DNA of 64,000 nucleotides from Gracilaria vermiculophylla (taxonomy: Eukaryota > Rhodophyta > Florideophyceae > Gracilariales > Gracilariaceae), in contig JAHNZQ020003147.1 of NCBI GenBank assembly GCA_019155205.2, forward strand, positions 1,575,111 through 1,639,110, in the 5' to 3' direction. The position numbers were made by a program, and so were the translations under genes. The first letter of the stretch is position 1; every line of letters starts with the position of its first letter. Of this stretch, positions 44,401-53,741 are shown piece by piece. Below the pieces are notes generated by a model. That model was not told the DNA's origin, searched no databases, and saw only the letters and a program-made list of their open reading frames with translations.

Positions 44401-44832
44401 TATGATGTACATGCGAAGTCGGTCATCGCCGCAGCTATCGGGGCCGATGTAAGTTTGGAAAACCCGGTCAGCATTATCCATCGGACGTCGAAAGCGGAGT
44501 GTAGCTGGATTCGCGCGGTTAAGCGTGTCCGAGTGATGTTTGCGGTCTAAGCCGATCAGTAGTGGTGATGATCCGTGAACTAAATCGAACGATATTGCTG
44601 TGGGGAGACCGTTCAGATCATTGATGACAAGGACCCAGGAGCATACAATCAGCCGTGCGTTTGCTCCAGTATTGCCCCATCCGTGGAGGTAGAGGTCACG
44701 AGATGGCTCCAAGATCAGCGGGATCCCGAATGCATCGCACAACGATGTTGCTTCTTCAATGCCACCTGTAGAGGTTGGTGCTCCTTCATCTAATATTGGA
44801 TTGGGGTCTGGGCGGAGCTCGCCTGACCTCAC
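41440..44832 (-). pseudogene. pol: Copia pol (protease-integrase-RT-RNase H), frameshifted
   Basis: The first frame (44832-44233) overlaps the end of gag in the -1 frame. It contains a protease-like region (FDLVHGSSPLLIGLD) and the start of integrase. A shift near 44240-44310 leads to VQTDFLVVYIG (first Asp). The 43850-42873 frame carries QNGKVERNNG (catalytic Glu), a long linker and the RT start (VNVLGSHLVYKVK). RT continues in broken frames with a TDDLLFSGS box near 42460, where YVDD is usual. RNase H runs 42356-41400 with SFSDASF and WIQGKANIADALTK. The frame ends inside the 3' LTR. At least three frame changes make it non-functional. Confidence 0.85.
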
Positions 44833-45929
44833 TGCGGAAAAAGCGACTTTATGACCCGCTTGTTCTTGGCGTCATCGGACTTAGGTGGGTAGTCATCAGG
44901 GACTCGTCTCGCCATCTCAGCCTTGTTCTGAGAGCGTCTTTTGCGCATTTTCTCTGAACATTCTTCCCTGTCTTTGTACCAGTGTCCAAGCTCTCCACAT
45001 GCACAACAAGGACTTTTCTCTTTGAGCTTCTCAATATACTGTCCTCGGCCAGGTTGGGAGCTCGTGCCCCTTCTTCCAAGCATGGATCCTTGGATTTTGG
45101 GATGCATCCCAATATTATCTTTCTGCTGCGCGTTGTCCACATGTGATAGGTATTCAGACGCAATATCCTGGGTAAACATGGCAACGTTGCGGGATCGCTG
45201 GTCTAGAATCTTCTTCACCGCATATTTAAATTTAATCGTTAGAACTCTGAGGGTGTGATCCTGGTTCTCGTTTGCGGCCGCAAGGAATACGGCTAAAGAC
45301 TTCAACTCGACCTCCAAGACAGTGAGTTGTGCAGATCGATCAACCTTAGAAGCGTTACCCGAAGAGGTAAGTTGAAATACGAGAGCATTCATTGTGTCGG
45401 ATATAAGGTTTGAGTTGCGAAGAATCATTTTGACGAACTGTCTACTTATTGCAACGCTGATGGCTCCCGTGTGATTCATATAGCGTGCTACTGCACCAGA
45501 AAATCGGCTTGCAAAGCCCAAAACCTTTTCATTAGGCCTACGTTCACATTCTTGAATGGCGGTTAGTAAGTCTACCTCTCTCTTGCTTGACTCCGTCGGA
45601 CTGTCTTTGGCTATCACTTCGAGAATGCTCTCAATCAGACGCTCATTATTCTGGTCTTCTGGCCATCCGTCAAGACATAGGACACCCGACGTCTCTGCCT
45701 TCTTGAGCATATCCTGTGCTGTCTCATCGCAGGCGATATACATGATATGACCGGCCCCTTCGTACATTGCTTTCCACTTGTTATCAACCTTTGAGAACTT
45801 CGTCATCATACGTATCCACCGACGCAACGCATCGCGGTAGCGAACTTTCGAAGTCACGTTCGTAACAAAACGTGGCGCACGGTTGAGACTGACGCTGGAA
45901 TCTGCAGATACAGACCCTTCTGGGCCCAT
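44829..45929 (-). CDS. gag: Copia gag
   Basis: About 366 codons, open throughout. The first ATG (45929) lies inside the primer-binding site. The frame is open for three more codons upstream from a GTG. The C-terminal part has a CCACGELGHW...C zinc-knuckle-like motif (C-x2-C-x4-H-x7-C, longer than the usual x4) followed by a basic tail. The gene makes the nucleocapsid of the virus-like particle. Its stop overlaps the pol frame by a few bases, so pol would need a -1 shift. No strong slippery heptamer is obvious. Confidence 0.8.
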   Translation of the reverse strand: MGPEGSVSADSSVSLNRAPRFVTNVTSKVRYRDALRRWIRMMTKFSKVDNKWKAMYEGAGHIMYIACDETAQDMLKKAETSGVLCLDGWPEDQNNERLIESILEVIAKDSPTESSKREVDLLTAIQECERRPNEKVLGFASRFSGAVARYMNHTGAISVAISRQFVKMILRNSNLISDTMNALVFQLTSSGNASKVDRSAQLTVLEVELKSLAVFLAAANENQDHTLRVLTIKFKYAVKKILDQRSRNVAMFTQDIASEYLSHVDNAQQKDNIGMHPKIQGSMLGRRGTSSQPGRGQYIEKLKEKSPCCACGELGHWYKDREECSEKMRKRRSQNKAEMARRVPDDYPPKSDDAKNKRVIKSLFPQ

Positions 45930-45932
45930 AAC
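45920..45932 (-). promoter_or_regulatory. Primer-binding site for an initiator tRNA-Met half-molecule
   Basis: GTTATGGGCCCAG on the minus strand directly abuts the 5' LTR. Its complement CTGGGCCCATAAC is the anticodon stem-loop of eukaryotic initiator tRNA-Met, not its 3' end. Drosophila copia and yeast Ty5 prime in this way. Confidence 0.75.
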
Positions 45933-46256
45933 TGTCACAGTCTGGTCAGTTTAGTGATCCATGACTTAGGGAAGTGTCTGCAAAGTTGACACTGGGAAAT
46001 CAAACCGGTCAGCATAATGCTGGGGTCCTCGCTGCTCTCCCCGCGGCGCCCTCGGGTTTACTCGGCCCAAGGCTAGACCTTTGTATTTTTGATCCCGTGC
46101 CCGTTCGCGTGGGCGCTGTCTGGCGTCGTTCATGCTGATATTTGCAATCGGCGCTGTCGCCTATTCAAACTTGTATTATTTAGTAGCTTTGTGATTTGCA
46201 TTAAACCACTTCTCATTCATAGAGCACTGCGTGCTCTGCAACAGCGTGGTCCCACA
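45933..46256 (-). repeat. 5' LTR of copia element
   Basis: 324 bp, TGTGGGACC...CTGTGACA on the minus strand. It matches 41085-41439 throughout, minus the 30-bp duplication. Confidence 0.9.
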
Positions 46257-46295
46257 ACAGTAGAGAACAAAAAACGATGATTTGCATCAAAATGT

Positions 46296-46537
46296 CAGGT
46301 GTCCTATACTTTTGAAACAGACTTACATATTTTGGATGCCATAACGTTACATCGAAAAGAATGCAAAACTAACTATGGAGTGCCTTACAACAAAGATTTG
46401 TTTGTGATGAACATATGCTTTTGGTAAGGTTTTTTGACTTTCTCAAACCCATTTTTGTAGGCGTATAGTAGATGTTTTGTAGTTTTTTTGATATTTTACA
46501 GCATTTCGTATGTTTTTGAAACAGACTGTACCTGGAA
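46296..46537 (-). repeat. Mariner-family ends (inverted, partial)
   Basis: 46418-46537 is the reverse complement of 47241-47366, the left end of the mariner at 47243. It shares CAGTCTGTTTCAAAAACATA and a degenerate inner repeat. A second end-like motif (TACTTTTGAAACAGACTTA) lies near 46306-46324. These are remnants of one or two further copies arranged tail to tail with the complete element. Confidence 0.6.
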
Positions 46538-46540
46538 AAG

Positions 46541-47240
46541 TGCTTTCAAGCATGCCTCCAACTTTGCAAGAGTTGGACTCGGATGTTTATTTGGCTTCCT
46601 TGCAGCCGTTTTTCGTGACCATCCTCTGTCGGTGGTGCTAGAAGACACTATCATGTGAGGTAAAATATCTTGTGGCGCAAAGGACCCCGTACTTTACTCA
46701 GTAGTAAAGACAATTTCTAGAGACACCCGATTCTGCACGGTGACACAGACTCTAGCCCATATCACCAACAGAACGATGTTGGCTTAATTTCTAATTGACA
46801 TAAAGATAAAGAAGCTACTTGCTGATCGTGAGGTACTTATGGAATTTCATTGAAAGCAATAGATTAATTTGGCCATTTATGGAAATGATATCGCTGTGGT
46901 ATCGAAATGGAACGTAATGTGGGGGAAGGTCTGGGAAAAGTAGACAAAAAAATATGCTCGAAGTGTTCTCAACAAATACAATGTGACTCGCTGAAAAAGC
47001 TCAAAACCAGTATTACTTTAAAGCACGCGTCCATTTTAGGAACCCTGGTAAAGAGCAGGTTATCAGAAATACATGATATCGAATATTGATCGGATCAGTT
47101 ATGTAATAAATGCTCAGGAGAAAACTTGATCCTGCCATTGACATTGGATGTTTAAGTATTGGGTCTTGAAGTCCGTTGTCTAAATGACATCCCTAATGTA
47201 ACTGGAAAGTACACAAAAAGGTATCGCGCTATATATAGTA
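46541..47240. other. No gene seen
   Basis: Spacer between two mariner-family ends. Only short ORFs, no recognised domain. Confidence 0.4.
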
Positions 47241-47399
47241 TACAGACTGTTTCAAAAACATACGACATGCTGTGAAATCTCAAAAAAATGAACAAATGTA
47301 TACTGTACGCCTACAAAAATAGGTTTCAGAAAAAAGTAAAGTCAAAAAAACGTTTCAAAAACATATGACCATCAATAACAAATCTTTACTGCGCGACGC

Positions 47400-48515
47400 T
47401 CAATAGTTTATTTTGCATCCTTTTTGCTGTATAACGCTAATGCAGCGTTTCGGCATCGAATTGATGTACTTTTCCACAATTGGAACTGTTATAGATTTCC
47501 AGCAATTTTTAATACAGTTTTTGAGTTCAAAAACCGTCTGAAATTGCCTTCCATGCGCATAAACCATCCTCGCCAGCAGTCCATAAACGTTTTCAATTGG
47601 GTTCAAATCTGGTGAGCGCGCCGGCCACTCTAAAACAGATACCTCAGACTCCTGTAGCCAATTTTTGATTAAAGATGCAGTGTGTACAGGCGCATTATCC
47701 TGTTGAAAAATGAAATTTTCTTCATGGAAACATAAACCAAAAGGTAGCAAATAGTTGTATAGAACTTCTTGATATTTTTCTGCATTCATGTTCGTTTCAA
47801 TAAATGCAATTTCCGTTAGACCTTTTTTAGAAATGCCCGCCCAGACCATTACAGAGCCTCCACCAGAGTGCCTGGTATAAAATTCATGACGTTCCTTACG
47901 AAGATCGTGCCAATAAAATTTGTAGCAATCTGGTCCGTCCAAGTTGAACTTTTTTTCATCAGTAAAAATAACATTTTCCCATTCTTTTTTCCAGTAGGCT
48001 TTTCCAGCACACCAGTCAATTCGCTTTTGCTTGTGATGGTCTTGAAGAAAGAAAGTTTTCTTCATTTTTTTATATTTAAATAAATTTGTGCTGTTTATCT
48101 GCCTCCATATAGTGGATTTAGAAACGTTGAGATTGAGATTAATTCCAATTTTTTTGCACGATACTTTTCCTTTACACAACTCCCTTTTAATTCCTCTTTT
48201 GTCTGCTGGTCTGAGCTTCTTTGGGCGTCCCGGAGATCGTTTTAAGCCATATAAAGTCGGGTTTTTAAGAAAAGTAGCAATTGTGACCCTAGAACGCTTT
48301 AATTTTTTAGCGATAGCACTGTTAGATTGCTTCTCGGCGTTCAATTTAACGATTAGAAGCTGTTCTTGCTTGGAAAGTGGCGGGCCTCGAGCCNNNNNNN
48401 NNNNNNNNNNNNNNNNNNNNNNNNNNNNNNNNNNNNNNNNNNNNNNNNNNNNNNNNNNNNNNNNNNNNNNNNNNNNNNNNNNNNNNNNNNNNNAAAGTGG
48501 CGGGCCTCGAGCCAT
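47400..48515 (-). CDS. Tc1/mariner DD34E transposase
   Basis: The start codon is at 48515 (MARGPPLSKQEQ). The reading frame is interrupted only by the N gap. The same 20 bp lie on both sides of the gap, and collapsing them keeps the frame and gives about 331 residues, normal for the family. The N-terminal HTH has an IAKKLKRSRVTIATFL-type recognition helix, then a GRPKKL hook. The catalytic triad is Asp in FTDEKKF, Asp in QQDNAPVH, and Glu in SPDLNPIENVYG with 34 residues between the last two (DD34E). The protein cuts and reinserts the element at TA sites. No stop or frameshift is visible, so this copy may be recent. Confidence 0.85.
   Translation of the reverse strand: MARGPPLXXXXXXXXXXXXXXXXXXXXXXXXXXXXXXXXXXARGPPLSKQEQLLIVKLNAEKQSNSAIAKKLKRSRVTIATFLKNPTLYGLKRSPGRPKKLRPADKRGIKRELCKGKVSCKKIGINLNLNVSKSTIWRQINSTNLFKYKKMKKTFFLQDHHKQKRIDWCAGKAYWKKEWENVIFTDEKKFNLDGPDCYKFYWHDLRKERHEFYTRHSGGGSVMVWAGISKKGLTEIAFIETNMNAEKYQEVLYNYLLPFGLCFHEENFIFQQDNAPVHTASLIKNWLQESEVSVLEWPARSPDLNPIENVYGLLARMVYAHGRQFQTVFELKNCIKNCWKSITVPIVEKYINSMPKRCISVIQQKGCKINY
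48394..48493. other. Assembly gap (100 N), probably spurious
   Basis: Exactly 100 N flanked by the same 20 bp (48374-48393 and 48494-48513). The two contig ends overlap. Confidence 0.95.
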
Positions 48516-49052
48516 TTTTACTAGAAAGAAGAAGGTGTACATATCTTTTTGAAACGATTCTACATAGACTATGTGCAAAATCTAGCCTACAGTACAGTTT
48601 TGGCGCACTTTTGGGGGGTAATATGTTTTTGAAACGCACTGTACAAATGGGTCACTAATTTGTGTGAGAAGAACGTAGGCAGTTCTTTAAAGAATCCATG
48701 GCGACGCCAGTTGCAGTTACACTATATTAAAAAAGTCGCTTTGAGGATTTAAATATTTTTATGAAAATTGTTGGAATCACGTAGAGGGAATTAAATTGTG
48801 TTGCCCTATCAACTATGAAAGGAAAATTAGTTGCACTTAAAAACCCCTGATAAAAAGAGAGATGGCGATCAAAACTTATCACAAAATGACTTCAACAAAT
48901 ATGAAGCAATTTGATAGTTATGCGAACAGGTACTCTATAGTTTTGCTGTCAAAGATGAAAAGGAGACACAGGAAGTCGGAAGTCAGGAACTTCCAACATT
49001 TGCATCTTTACTCCTTCACTTGTAAAATACCCCTCGGCAAAAGATTGACAAA

Positions 49053-50523
49053 TCAAACGAACGCGATGATCTTATGCACCCTCAAAACAACTGCAATTGA
49101 GAGGATAAGAACTCTTAATCCGATGAACCTTGAAATAAACAAATTACGGATTCAACAAAAACGTGCAGTGAAGAGAAAAATTAACAAGTATACGTTCTTT
49201 CTCTGCTGCTTTTTGCAATTTGAATATTTCAAGTCTTCTATTCTCTTCTGCTTTTCGCAATTTGAGCGTCCCGGGGTTTCTCCGCTTTTACTGAACTTTT
49301 CGCATTTTGAGTTCCGGAGTCTTTCTTCCCTTCTTCTTTTCTTATTTTGAGCTGTCCGAGTCTTCTTCTTTTTCTTTCACATTTTCCTGTGTCAAGCTGC
49401 CCAAGCCTTCTTCCCTTCTCTTCTGCTTTTCGGATTTAAACTTTGACATGCTCGAGTATTTTTTCTTTCCGTTCTTCTTTTCGGATGTTAAGCTTCCCGG
49501 GTCTCCTTCCCTTTCTTTCTGCTTGTCGGATTTAGAGCTGCTCGGTTCTTCTTTCTTTCCCTTCTCCTTTTTGGATTTAGAGCTCCCGGAGTATTCTTCC
49601 CTTTCCTGCTTCTTTCGGTGTTTTGAGCTGCAAGTGTCTTCTTCTTCTCTCTCCTTTTCTTCGAATTTTGAGCAGCCGGTGTCTTCTTCCTCTCCCTCCT
49701 CATTTTCGTGTTCTGAGCTGCGGGTGCCTTCTTCCTCTCCCTCCTCCTCCTCGAATTCTGAGCTTCAGGTGTCTTCTTCCACTCCTTCCTCTTCTTCGTG
49801 TTCTGAGCTGCTCGTGACTTCTTCCTCGCCCTCCTCCACTTTGAATTCTGAGCTGCCGGTGTCTTCTTCCTCTCCTTTCTCTTCTTCGTGTTCTGAGCTG
49901 ACTTCTTTCTCGCCCTCCTCCCCTTCGAATTCTGAGCTGCCGGTGTCTTCTTCCTCTCCCTGCTCTTTTTCGTGTTCTGAGCTGCAGGTGTCTTCTTCCT
50001 CTTCCTCCTCCTCTTCGAATTCTGAGCTGTCGGTGTCTTCTACTTCTCCCTCCTCCCTTTCGGATTCTGAGCTGCTCGAGTCTTCTTCTTCTCTCTTCTT
50101 TTTTCCGTATTTCGATCTGCCCGAGTCTTTGTCCTTTCTCGTCTTCTTTTTGGATTTTGAGCCGCCCTGGTTTTCTTTACCTCCCTTGTCCTTGTTCATC
50201 AGTCCGTCCACAATTTTAGAAGCAGCTTTACCAGCCAAGCCTGCAGCAGCAACCTCAGCCGGCACAACAGTTCCTGCACCCAATGCTGCCGTGAAAGCAG
50301 CCCACGAAGAAAATGCTGAAAGCCCACCGTCCAGTGGTGCTAACGCCAGACATCCTAGAGACACAATACCTCCGACAATCATTGCAGGTTTCACCATTTC
50401 TATTTCAGATCCGACAATGTTTGAGATAATTGTGTGTTGGGCTTGGTACAGGTCTCCGCTTAGCTCTGCGCGATGTACAGGGGATATGTTGTAAAATGGA
50501 AACGGAATAAAACGTAAATTCAT
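49053..50523 (-). pseudogene. Unknown membrane protein, paralogue 1, with acidic repeats
   Basis: Begins at an ATG at 50523, or at the ATG at 50397 that matches the paralogue start. Residues around 43-115 form Ala/Gly-rich hydrophobic stretches (MVKPAMIVGGIVSLGCLALA, FTAALGAGTVV), then a Lys-rich segment, then an acidic 15-residue repeat (SSEHEEEEG-type). The frame stops at 49765 within the repeat. The conserved C-terminal hydrophobic segment (IGLRVLILSIAVV...), ending with a stop at 49053, continues in another frame. So the copy is frameshifted, or an intron is missed. It is paralogous to 53298-53741. The N-terminal hydrophobic block faintly recalls the IFI6/IFI27 type, but that is not established. 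Confidence 0.55.
49190..50115 (-). repeat. 45-bp coding minisatellite
   Basis: About 20 units of 45 bp (GAGCTG...TTCGTGTTCT type on the plus strand). On the minus strand they encode a 15-residue Ser/Glu/Asp-rich unit alternating SSEF and SSEH. Units toward 49.2 kb are more divergent and read in a different frame. Confidence 0.75.
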
Positions 50524-50594
50524 TTGTACCGCTCTGCGACAAGCAACATATTATTAAAGTGCCTTATTGTGTTGTTTGTATTACCAAGCGTATT

Positions 50595-50960
50595 TTAGAG
50601 CAATACCCAAAGCTCAGCATAACGTTTATGTGGTGTGACATTGACGGCAGGCAGCATCACAAATCTATACGTGAATAACTTCTTTCCGTAAGGAAAACGT
50701 GTCTCGTGAAGTTGATAGCTGTGGCGTAAACAGTTGGCAATTTGGCCCAATGGAATGGGCTTTTCGATGATAACATGTAACGTGGAGCAATCATTGCTGC
50801 ACTTGAGCTCCCGACTGGGAGATCTCTGTGATGGCTTTTGAAACAGCATTAAGCCGCTGGACAATTTATATCATTCAGTGACGCGCTCATTGTCACATAT
50901 CGCACAAAAATGCGGCGCTCATCGCTGCGCAACTTTGACATTTGTTTTGACTCGATTTTG
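50595..50960 (-). other. Upstream region shared with the second paralogue
   Basis: This region is duplicated at 53930-54360. Shared segments include GATGGCTTTTGAAACAGCAT and the CATCGCTGCGCAACT block. The duplication therefore covers promoter-proximal sequence as well as the gene. Confidence 0.5.
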
Positions 50961-51603
50961 CGCTCTTGTTCAACTAAAAGTATCCATCAGGCCCAACCCG
51001 TACTTAGGAGTAGAGAGGTCTTTTGGGACTCTGCGATCGAGTACTTTTTCCTCTGCAGCAGACCAAACTACCAAGGGGTGTCTCTAGCAATACTCAAAAC
51101 CATATTGCCGGCACGGAGCAACAAAGCCGCCTGAAACAATGACATACAGTTCCTGGAAACATATCAAATCGATAGTAAAGACATGTCGTTGTCTTCGTTC
51201 CTTTCTCGCCACGAGGAAAGACCCGGTTATCCCCTTTCTCGTGCACAGCAGGGAGCGGTGTGACACCCTTCATGGTCGCAAGTTGGGAAGCGACAACAGC
51301 GAGATGGAGAGAAAGAGAGCAGATGTGGCTGCCGTATCTGTTCGGTCGATCTCGGAATCATGCGTCCTTGTTGACGTGCCAAATTTTCACCAGCTATGAA
51401 ATACGGGGAAGTATTTCTTTGTGGTTCTCATAGGGGCAGTTCTGTAAGTAGAAAAATGTAGTCCGCACCATGTTACAAATCTGATAAGTTTCCACCGGTT
51501 GAAAGGCATGGATTTTCAGGATACAAGCAAATTCCGTATCATAGAAATGTAGTATCAACCGTTGGGGGGCACAGAGCGCAGGTGCAGTAGAGTGCCGGTG
51601 AAA

Positions 51604-51800
51604 GTTGCAGCGCGCCTCCGCAACGATTGGCATTTGGAAGTGTGATTGCACGTGTATTGACACTACGATGTGTGGTCGTGAAGTACTGCTCCATGTTGCA
51701 GCGCGCATCCGCAACGATTGGCATTTGGAAGTGTGATTGCACGTGTATTGACACTACGATGTGTGGTCGTGAAGTACTGCTCCATGTTGCAGCGCAGTTG
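51604..51800. repeat. 91-bp tandem repeat, about 2.1 units
   Basis: Units begin GTTGCAGCG at 51604, 51695 and 51786. The first two units are nearly identical and the third is cut short. No coding role is evident. Confidence 0.9.
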
Positions 51801-51863
51801 GTGACGTATAGACAGGTATCAGTATTAGTGTAACTGGCAAAGAGATCACGTAATATTTTCCCT

Positions 51864-52223
51864 ATGAGCAGTCTGCAACCAATATGTCAGATGGCTGGGG
51901 CTGACAGCGCGTGCGGAGCGATTGATCTCGCGCTTCTGCCGCAGCTCATGGAGCTCACGAGGGCACGCAGGGACTACGCAGTTAAGGTATGTGGCCAGGG
52001 TCCAACTGTCGAGGGGAGCGGGTGAGCCAACGTGGACACAGCCATTGTCCTCTCCTTTTGCTATTACCCTGGCAGCAGCTTGGCCCACTTCGCGCGTGCC
52101 ACACACCAAGAACATCATACAGTACATGCTACTTCCAAGAGAATGGCCATCATCCTTGAGCGAAGCGATTCCTGTGCTTTTGCGAATACACGGAGGCAAG
52201 GTACTTCACGTATCTCTAGCTAG
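51864..52223 (+). CDS. Possible short spliced gene, unrecognised
   Basis: An ATG at 51864 opens a frame that could splice at GTATGT (51987) or GTGAGC (52022) to an acceptor ending GGCAG (52075). The second option gives about 100 residues ending at 52223. The product is not recognised, and the opposite strand is also open here for 117 codons. Very tentative. Confidence 0.18.
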
Positions 52224-52789
52224 CGAGAAGAGTGAGTCGTGACAAAAAACGTCCTCTTCCCTTGTCAGCGAAAACATGTTGAAGGACTACGTCACCCAAG
52301 ATCTCGACATTTCACCACAGAGCAGCGTCGTTGCGGAATGTGGCGGAGGACTTGAAACAACACCACGTCACACAAGTTTAAGGTACAATCGAACTGAATT
52401 GAACTGAATTCGACGAAATCGAATTAAAGCCATCGCCCACTTCTATCGTTGTCCCTGAACAAACCATCTCGCTTTTCAGCATGCCCCTTCGCAGGCATTA
52501 CAATGACAAGAGCAACTTGCCTGTTAGGCTGGATTGTTTCCCGCCACCTGTGAACCAATTACAAAACCATCTTGCGAAACTCAATTGACGTCCACCTCAC
52601 CTCCGACCAACTCAAAAAAAAAAACCGCGCGCGATTCAAAGTAGTCTAACGTAAAACCCCAGTGTTCTACTACTTTTTCTCCATCTCCTTCAATTCGCTA
52701 AATTCCAATAACATGAAAAATGGGTCGTGGTAAAAGCTTCCATGACTGAGAGAAAAGAGAATGGTCCTTACATCTACAACTCAATATAG

Positions 52790-52990
52790 TTTACAGAAAA
52801 AAAGAGCTGACTACTAATCGCTCTCGTATCGTTGCGCAATGAGTCCTGAAGGGTCCTAATAATTTCCACGTTTGCTTCACGGGTTTCAAAATCAATAAAC
52901 TGACCCTTACTGCAAAAGGAGCGCTACTCCGTTCCGGGACGAACACTAGCTCATCAGTAATAAGATCGCCATAATGCCGCATCTCAGTAT
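52790..52990 (+). pseudogene. Mariner relic fragment
   Basis: Similar at DNA level to 54530-54690. The shared translation is LTLTAKGALLRSGTNTSSS here and LTHSAKEKLLRSVSDTSSSA there. Only the N-terminal part is present. Confidence 0.45.
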
Positions 52991-53297
52991 AACCTCGCGG
53001 CGTGCTCCATTTTCGATGAGAACATGCATTGGACATGTATATTCTTGTGGCATGGTGGGTGTGAAGATATAAGGTCACCAAAACATTTCCGCCTTCGATG
53101 ACGGAATCGTAAGAAACTGCATTCTGAGCATGCTCAATATTTTTCTGTGGGTTACTGCACGCTCTGTTCACGAGACCGCACCTTGCTTTCATTCATGTAT
53201 CTCGTCTTTCAAGGCTTCATCATGTCCCCAGGCACTGCCAACATGTGTATCTTTCCTCCTTCGCTTGCAAAACACCCCTCGACAGAAGATTGACGTA

Positions 53298-53741
53298 TTA
53301 AAAATACGCCAACATCTTGTGCCACCCGAAACCGACTGCAAATGAGACGACAAGAACTCTTAATCCCATGAATCTCGCAATAAGCAAACTACAGATCCAA
53401 AACACAAATATGGCGACGAAAATGGTTTGCGAGTTTTCTTTCTTCGTCATCTGCTTTTCGAATTTTCCGGTGTCGTTGAGAATGGTTTGCAAGTTTTCCT
53501 TCTTCGTCATCTGCTTTTCGTATTTTTCTTTGTCGTTGCTTATCAGTCCTTCCACAAGTTTAGAAACAGCAGTACCAGCGACGCATGCAGCAGTAACTTC
53601 AGCCGACGAAACAGTTCCTGCACCCAATGCTGCCGTGAAACTAGACCACGAAGCGAATGAAGAAAGACCACCGTCCAGCGGTGCGAACGCCAGACATCCC
53701 AGAGATACAACACCTCCAACAATCATCGCAGGTTTCACCAT
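53298..53741 (-). CDS. Unknown membrane protein, paralogue 2
   Basis: 147 residues from the ATG at 53741. The frame is open further upstream but lacks an ATG, and the homology with paralogue 1 becomes strong just before this Met. Hydrophobic Ala/Gly-rich block: MVKPAMIVGGVVSLGCLAFA and FTAALGAGTV. The middle has two copies of a ~19-residue Lys/Glu repeat (EKQMTKKENLQTI). The C-terminus holds a strong membrane span (IFVAIFVFWICSLLIARFMG) and a short hydrophobic tail. Instead of the acidic minisatellite of paralogue 1 it has this short repeat. No family is recognised. The open frame and conserved ends suggest this is the functional copy. Confidence 0.5.
   Translation of the reverse strand: MVKPAMIVGGVVSLGCLAFAPLDGGLSSFASWSSFTAALGAGTVSSAEVTAACVAGTAVSKLVEGLISNDKEKYEKQMTKKENLQTILNDTGKFEKQMTKKENSQTIFVAIFVFWICSLLIARFMGLRVLVVSFAVGFGWHKMLAYF

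Larger units (their letters stand above)
41085..46256 (-). mobile_element. Ty1/copia LTR retrotransposon, nearly full length
   Basis: 5.17 kb with two similar LTRs (41085-41439 and 45933-46256), sense minus. Flanking bases ACAGG and ACAGT form a 4-of-5 target duplication. The order is gag, protease, integrase, RT, RNase H, which defines Ty1/copia as opposed to gypsy. The LTRs differ by a ~30-bp internal duplication and scattered changes. Pol is frameshifted, so the copy is probably inactive. Confidence 0.9.
47243..48641 (-). mobile_element. Tc1/mariner element with IR/DR ends
   Basis: The ends are CAGACTGTTTCAAAAACATA (47243) and, on the other strand, CAGTGCGTTTCAAAAACATA (48641). They differ at three of 20 positions, and each is bordered by TA, the universal target of the superfamily. 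A second copy of the core CGTTTCAAAAA lies inside both ends, near 47351 and near 48553. The 100-N gap is inside the transposase start. Confidence 0.85.

Noticed and set aside
44829..44860. A -1 frameshift signal between copia gag and pol
   Set aside because: The frames overlap correctly, but the CTTTTTCC run is not a proper slippery heptamer and no downstream stem-loop was evident.
49307..50494. A 395-codon plus-strand Ser-rich ORF
   Set aside because: It is the antisense of the acidic minisatellite. Paralogy with 53298-53741 supports the minus strand.
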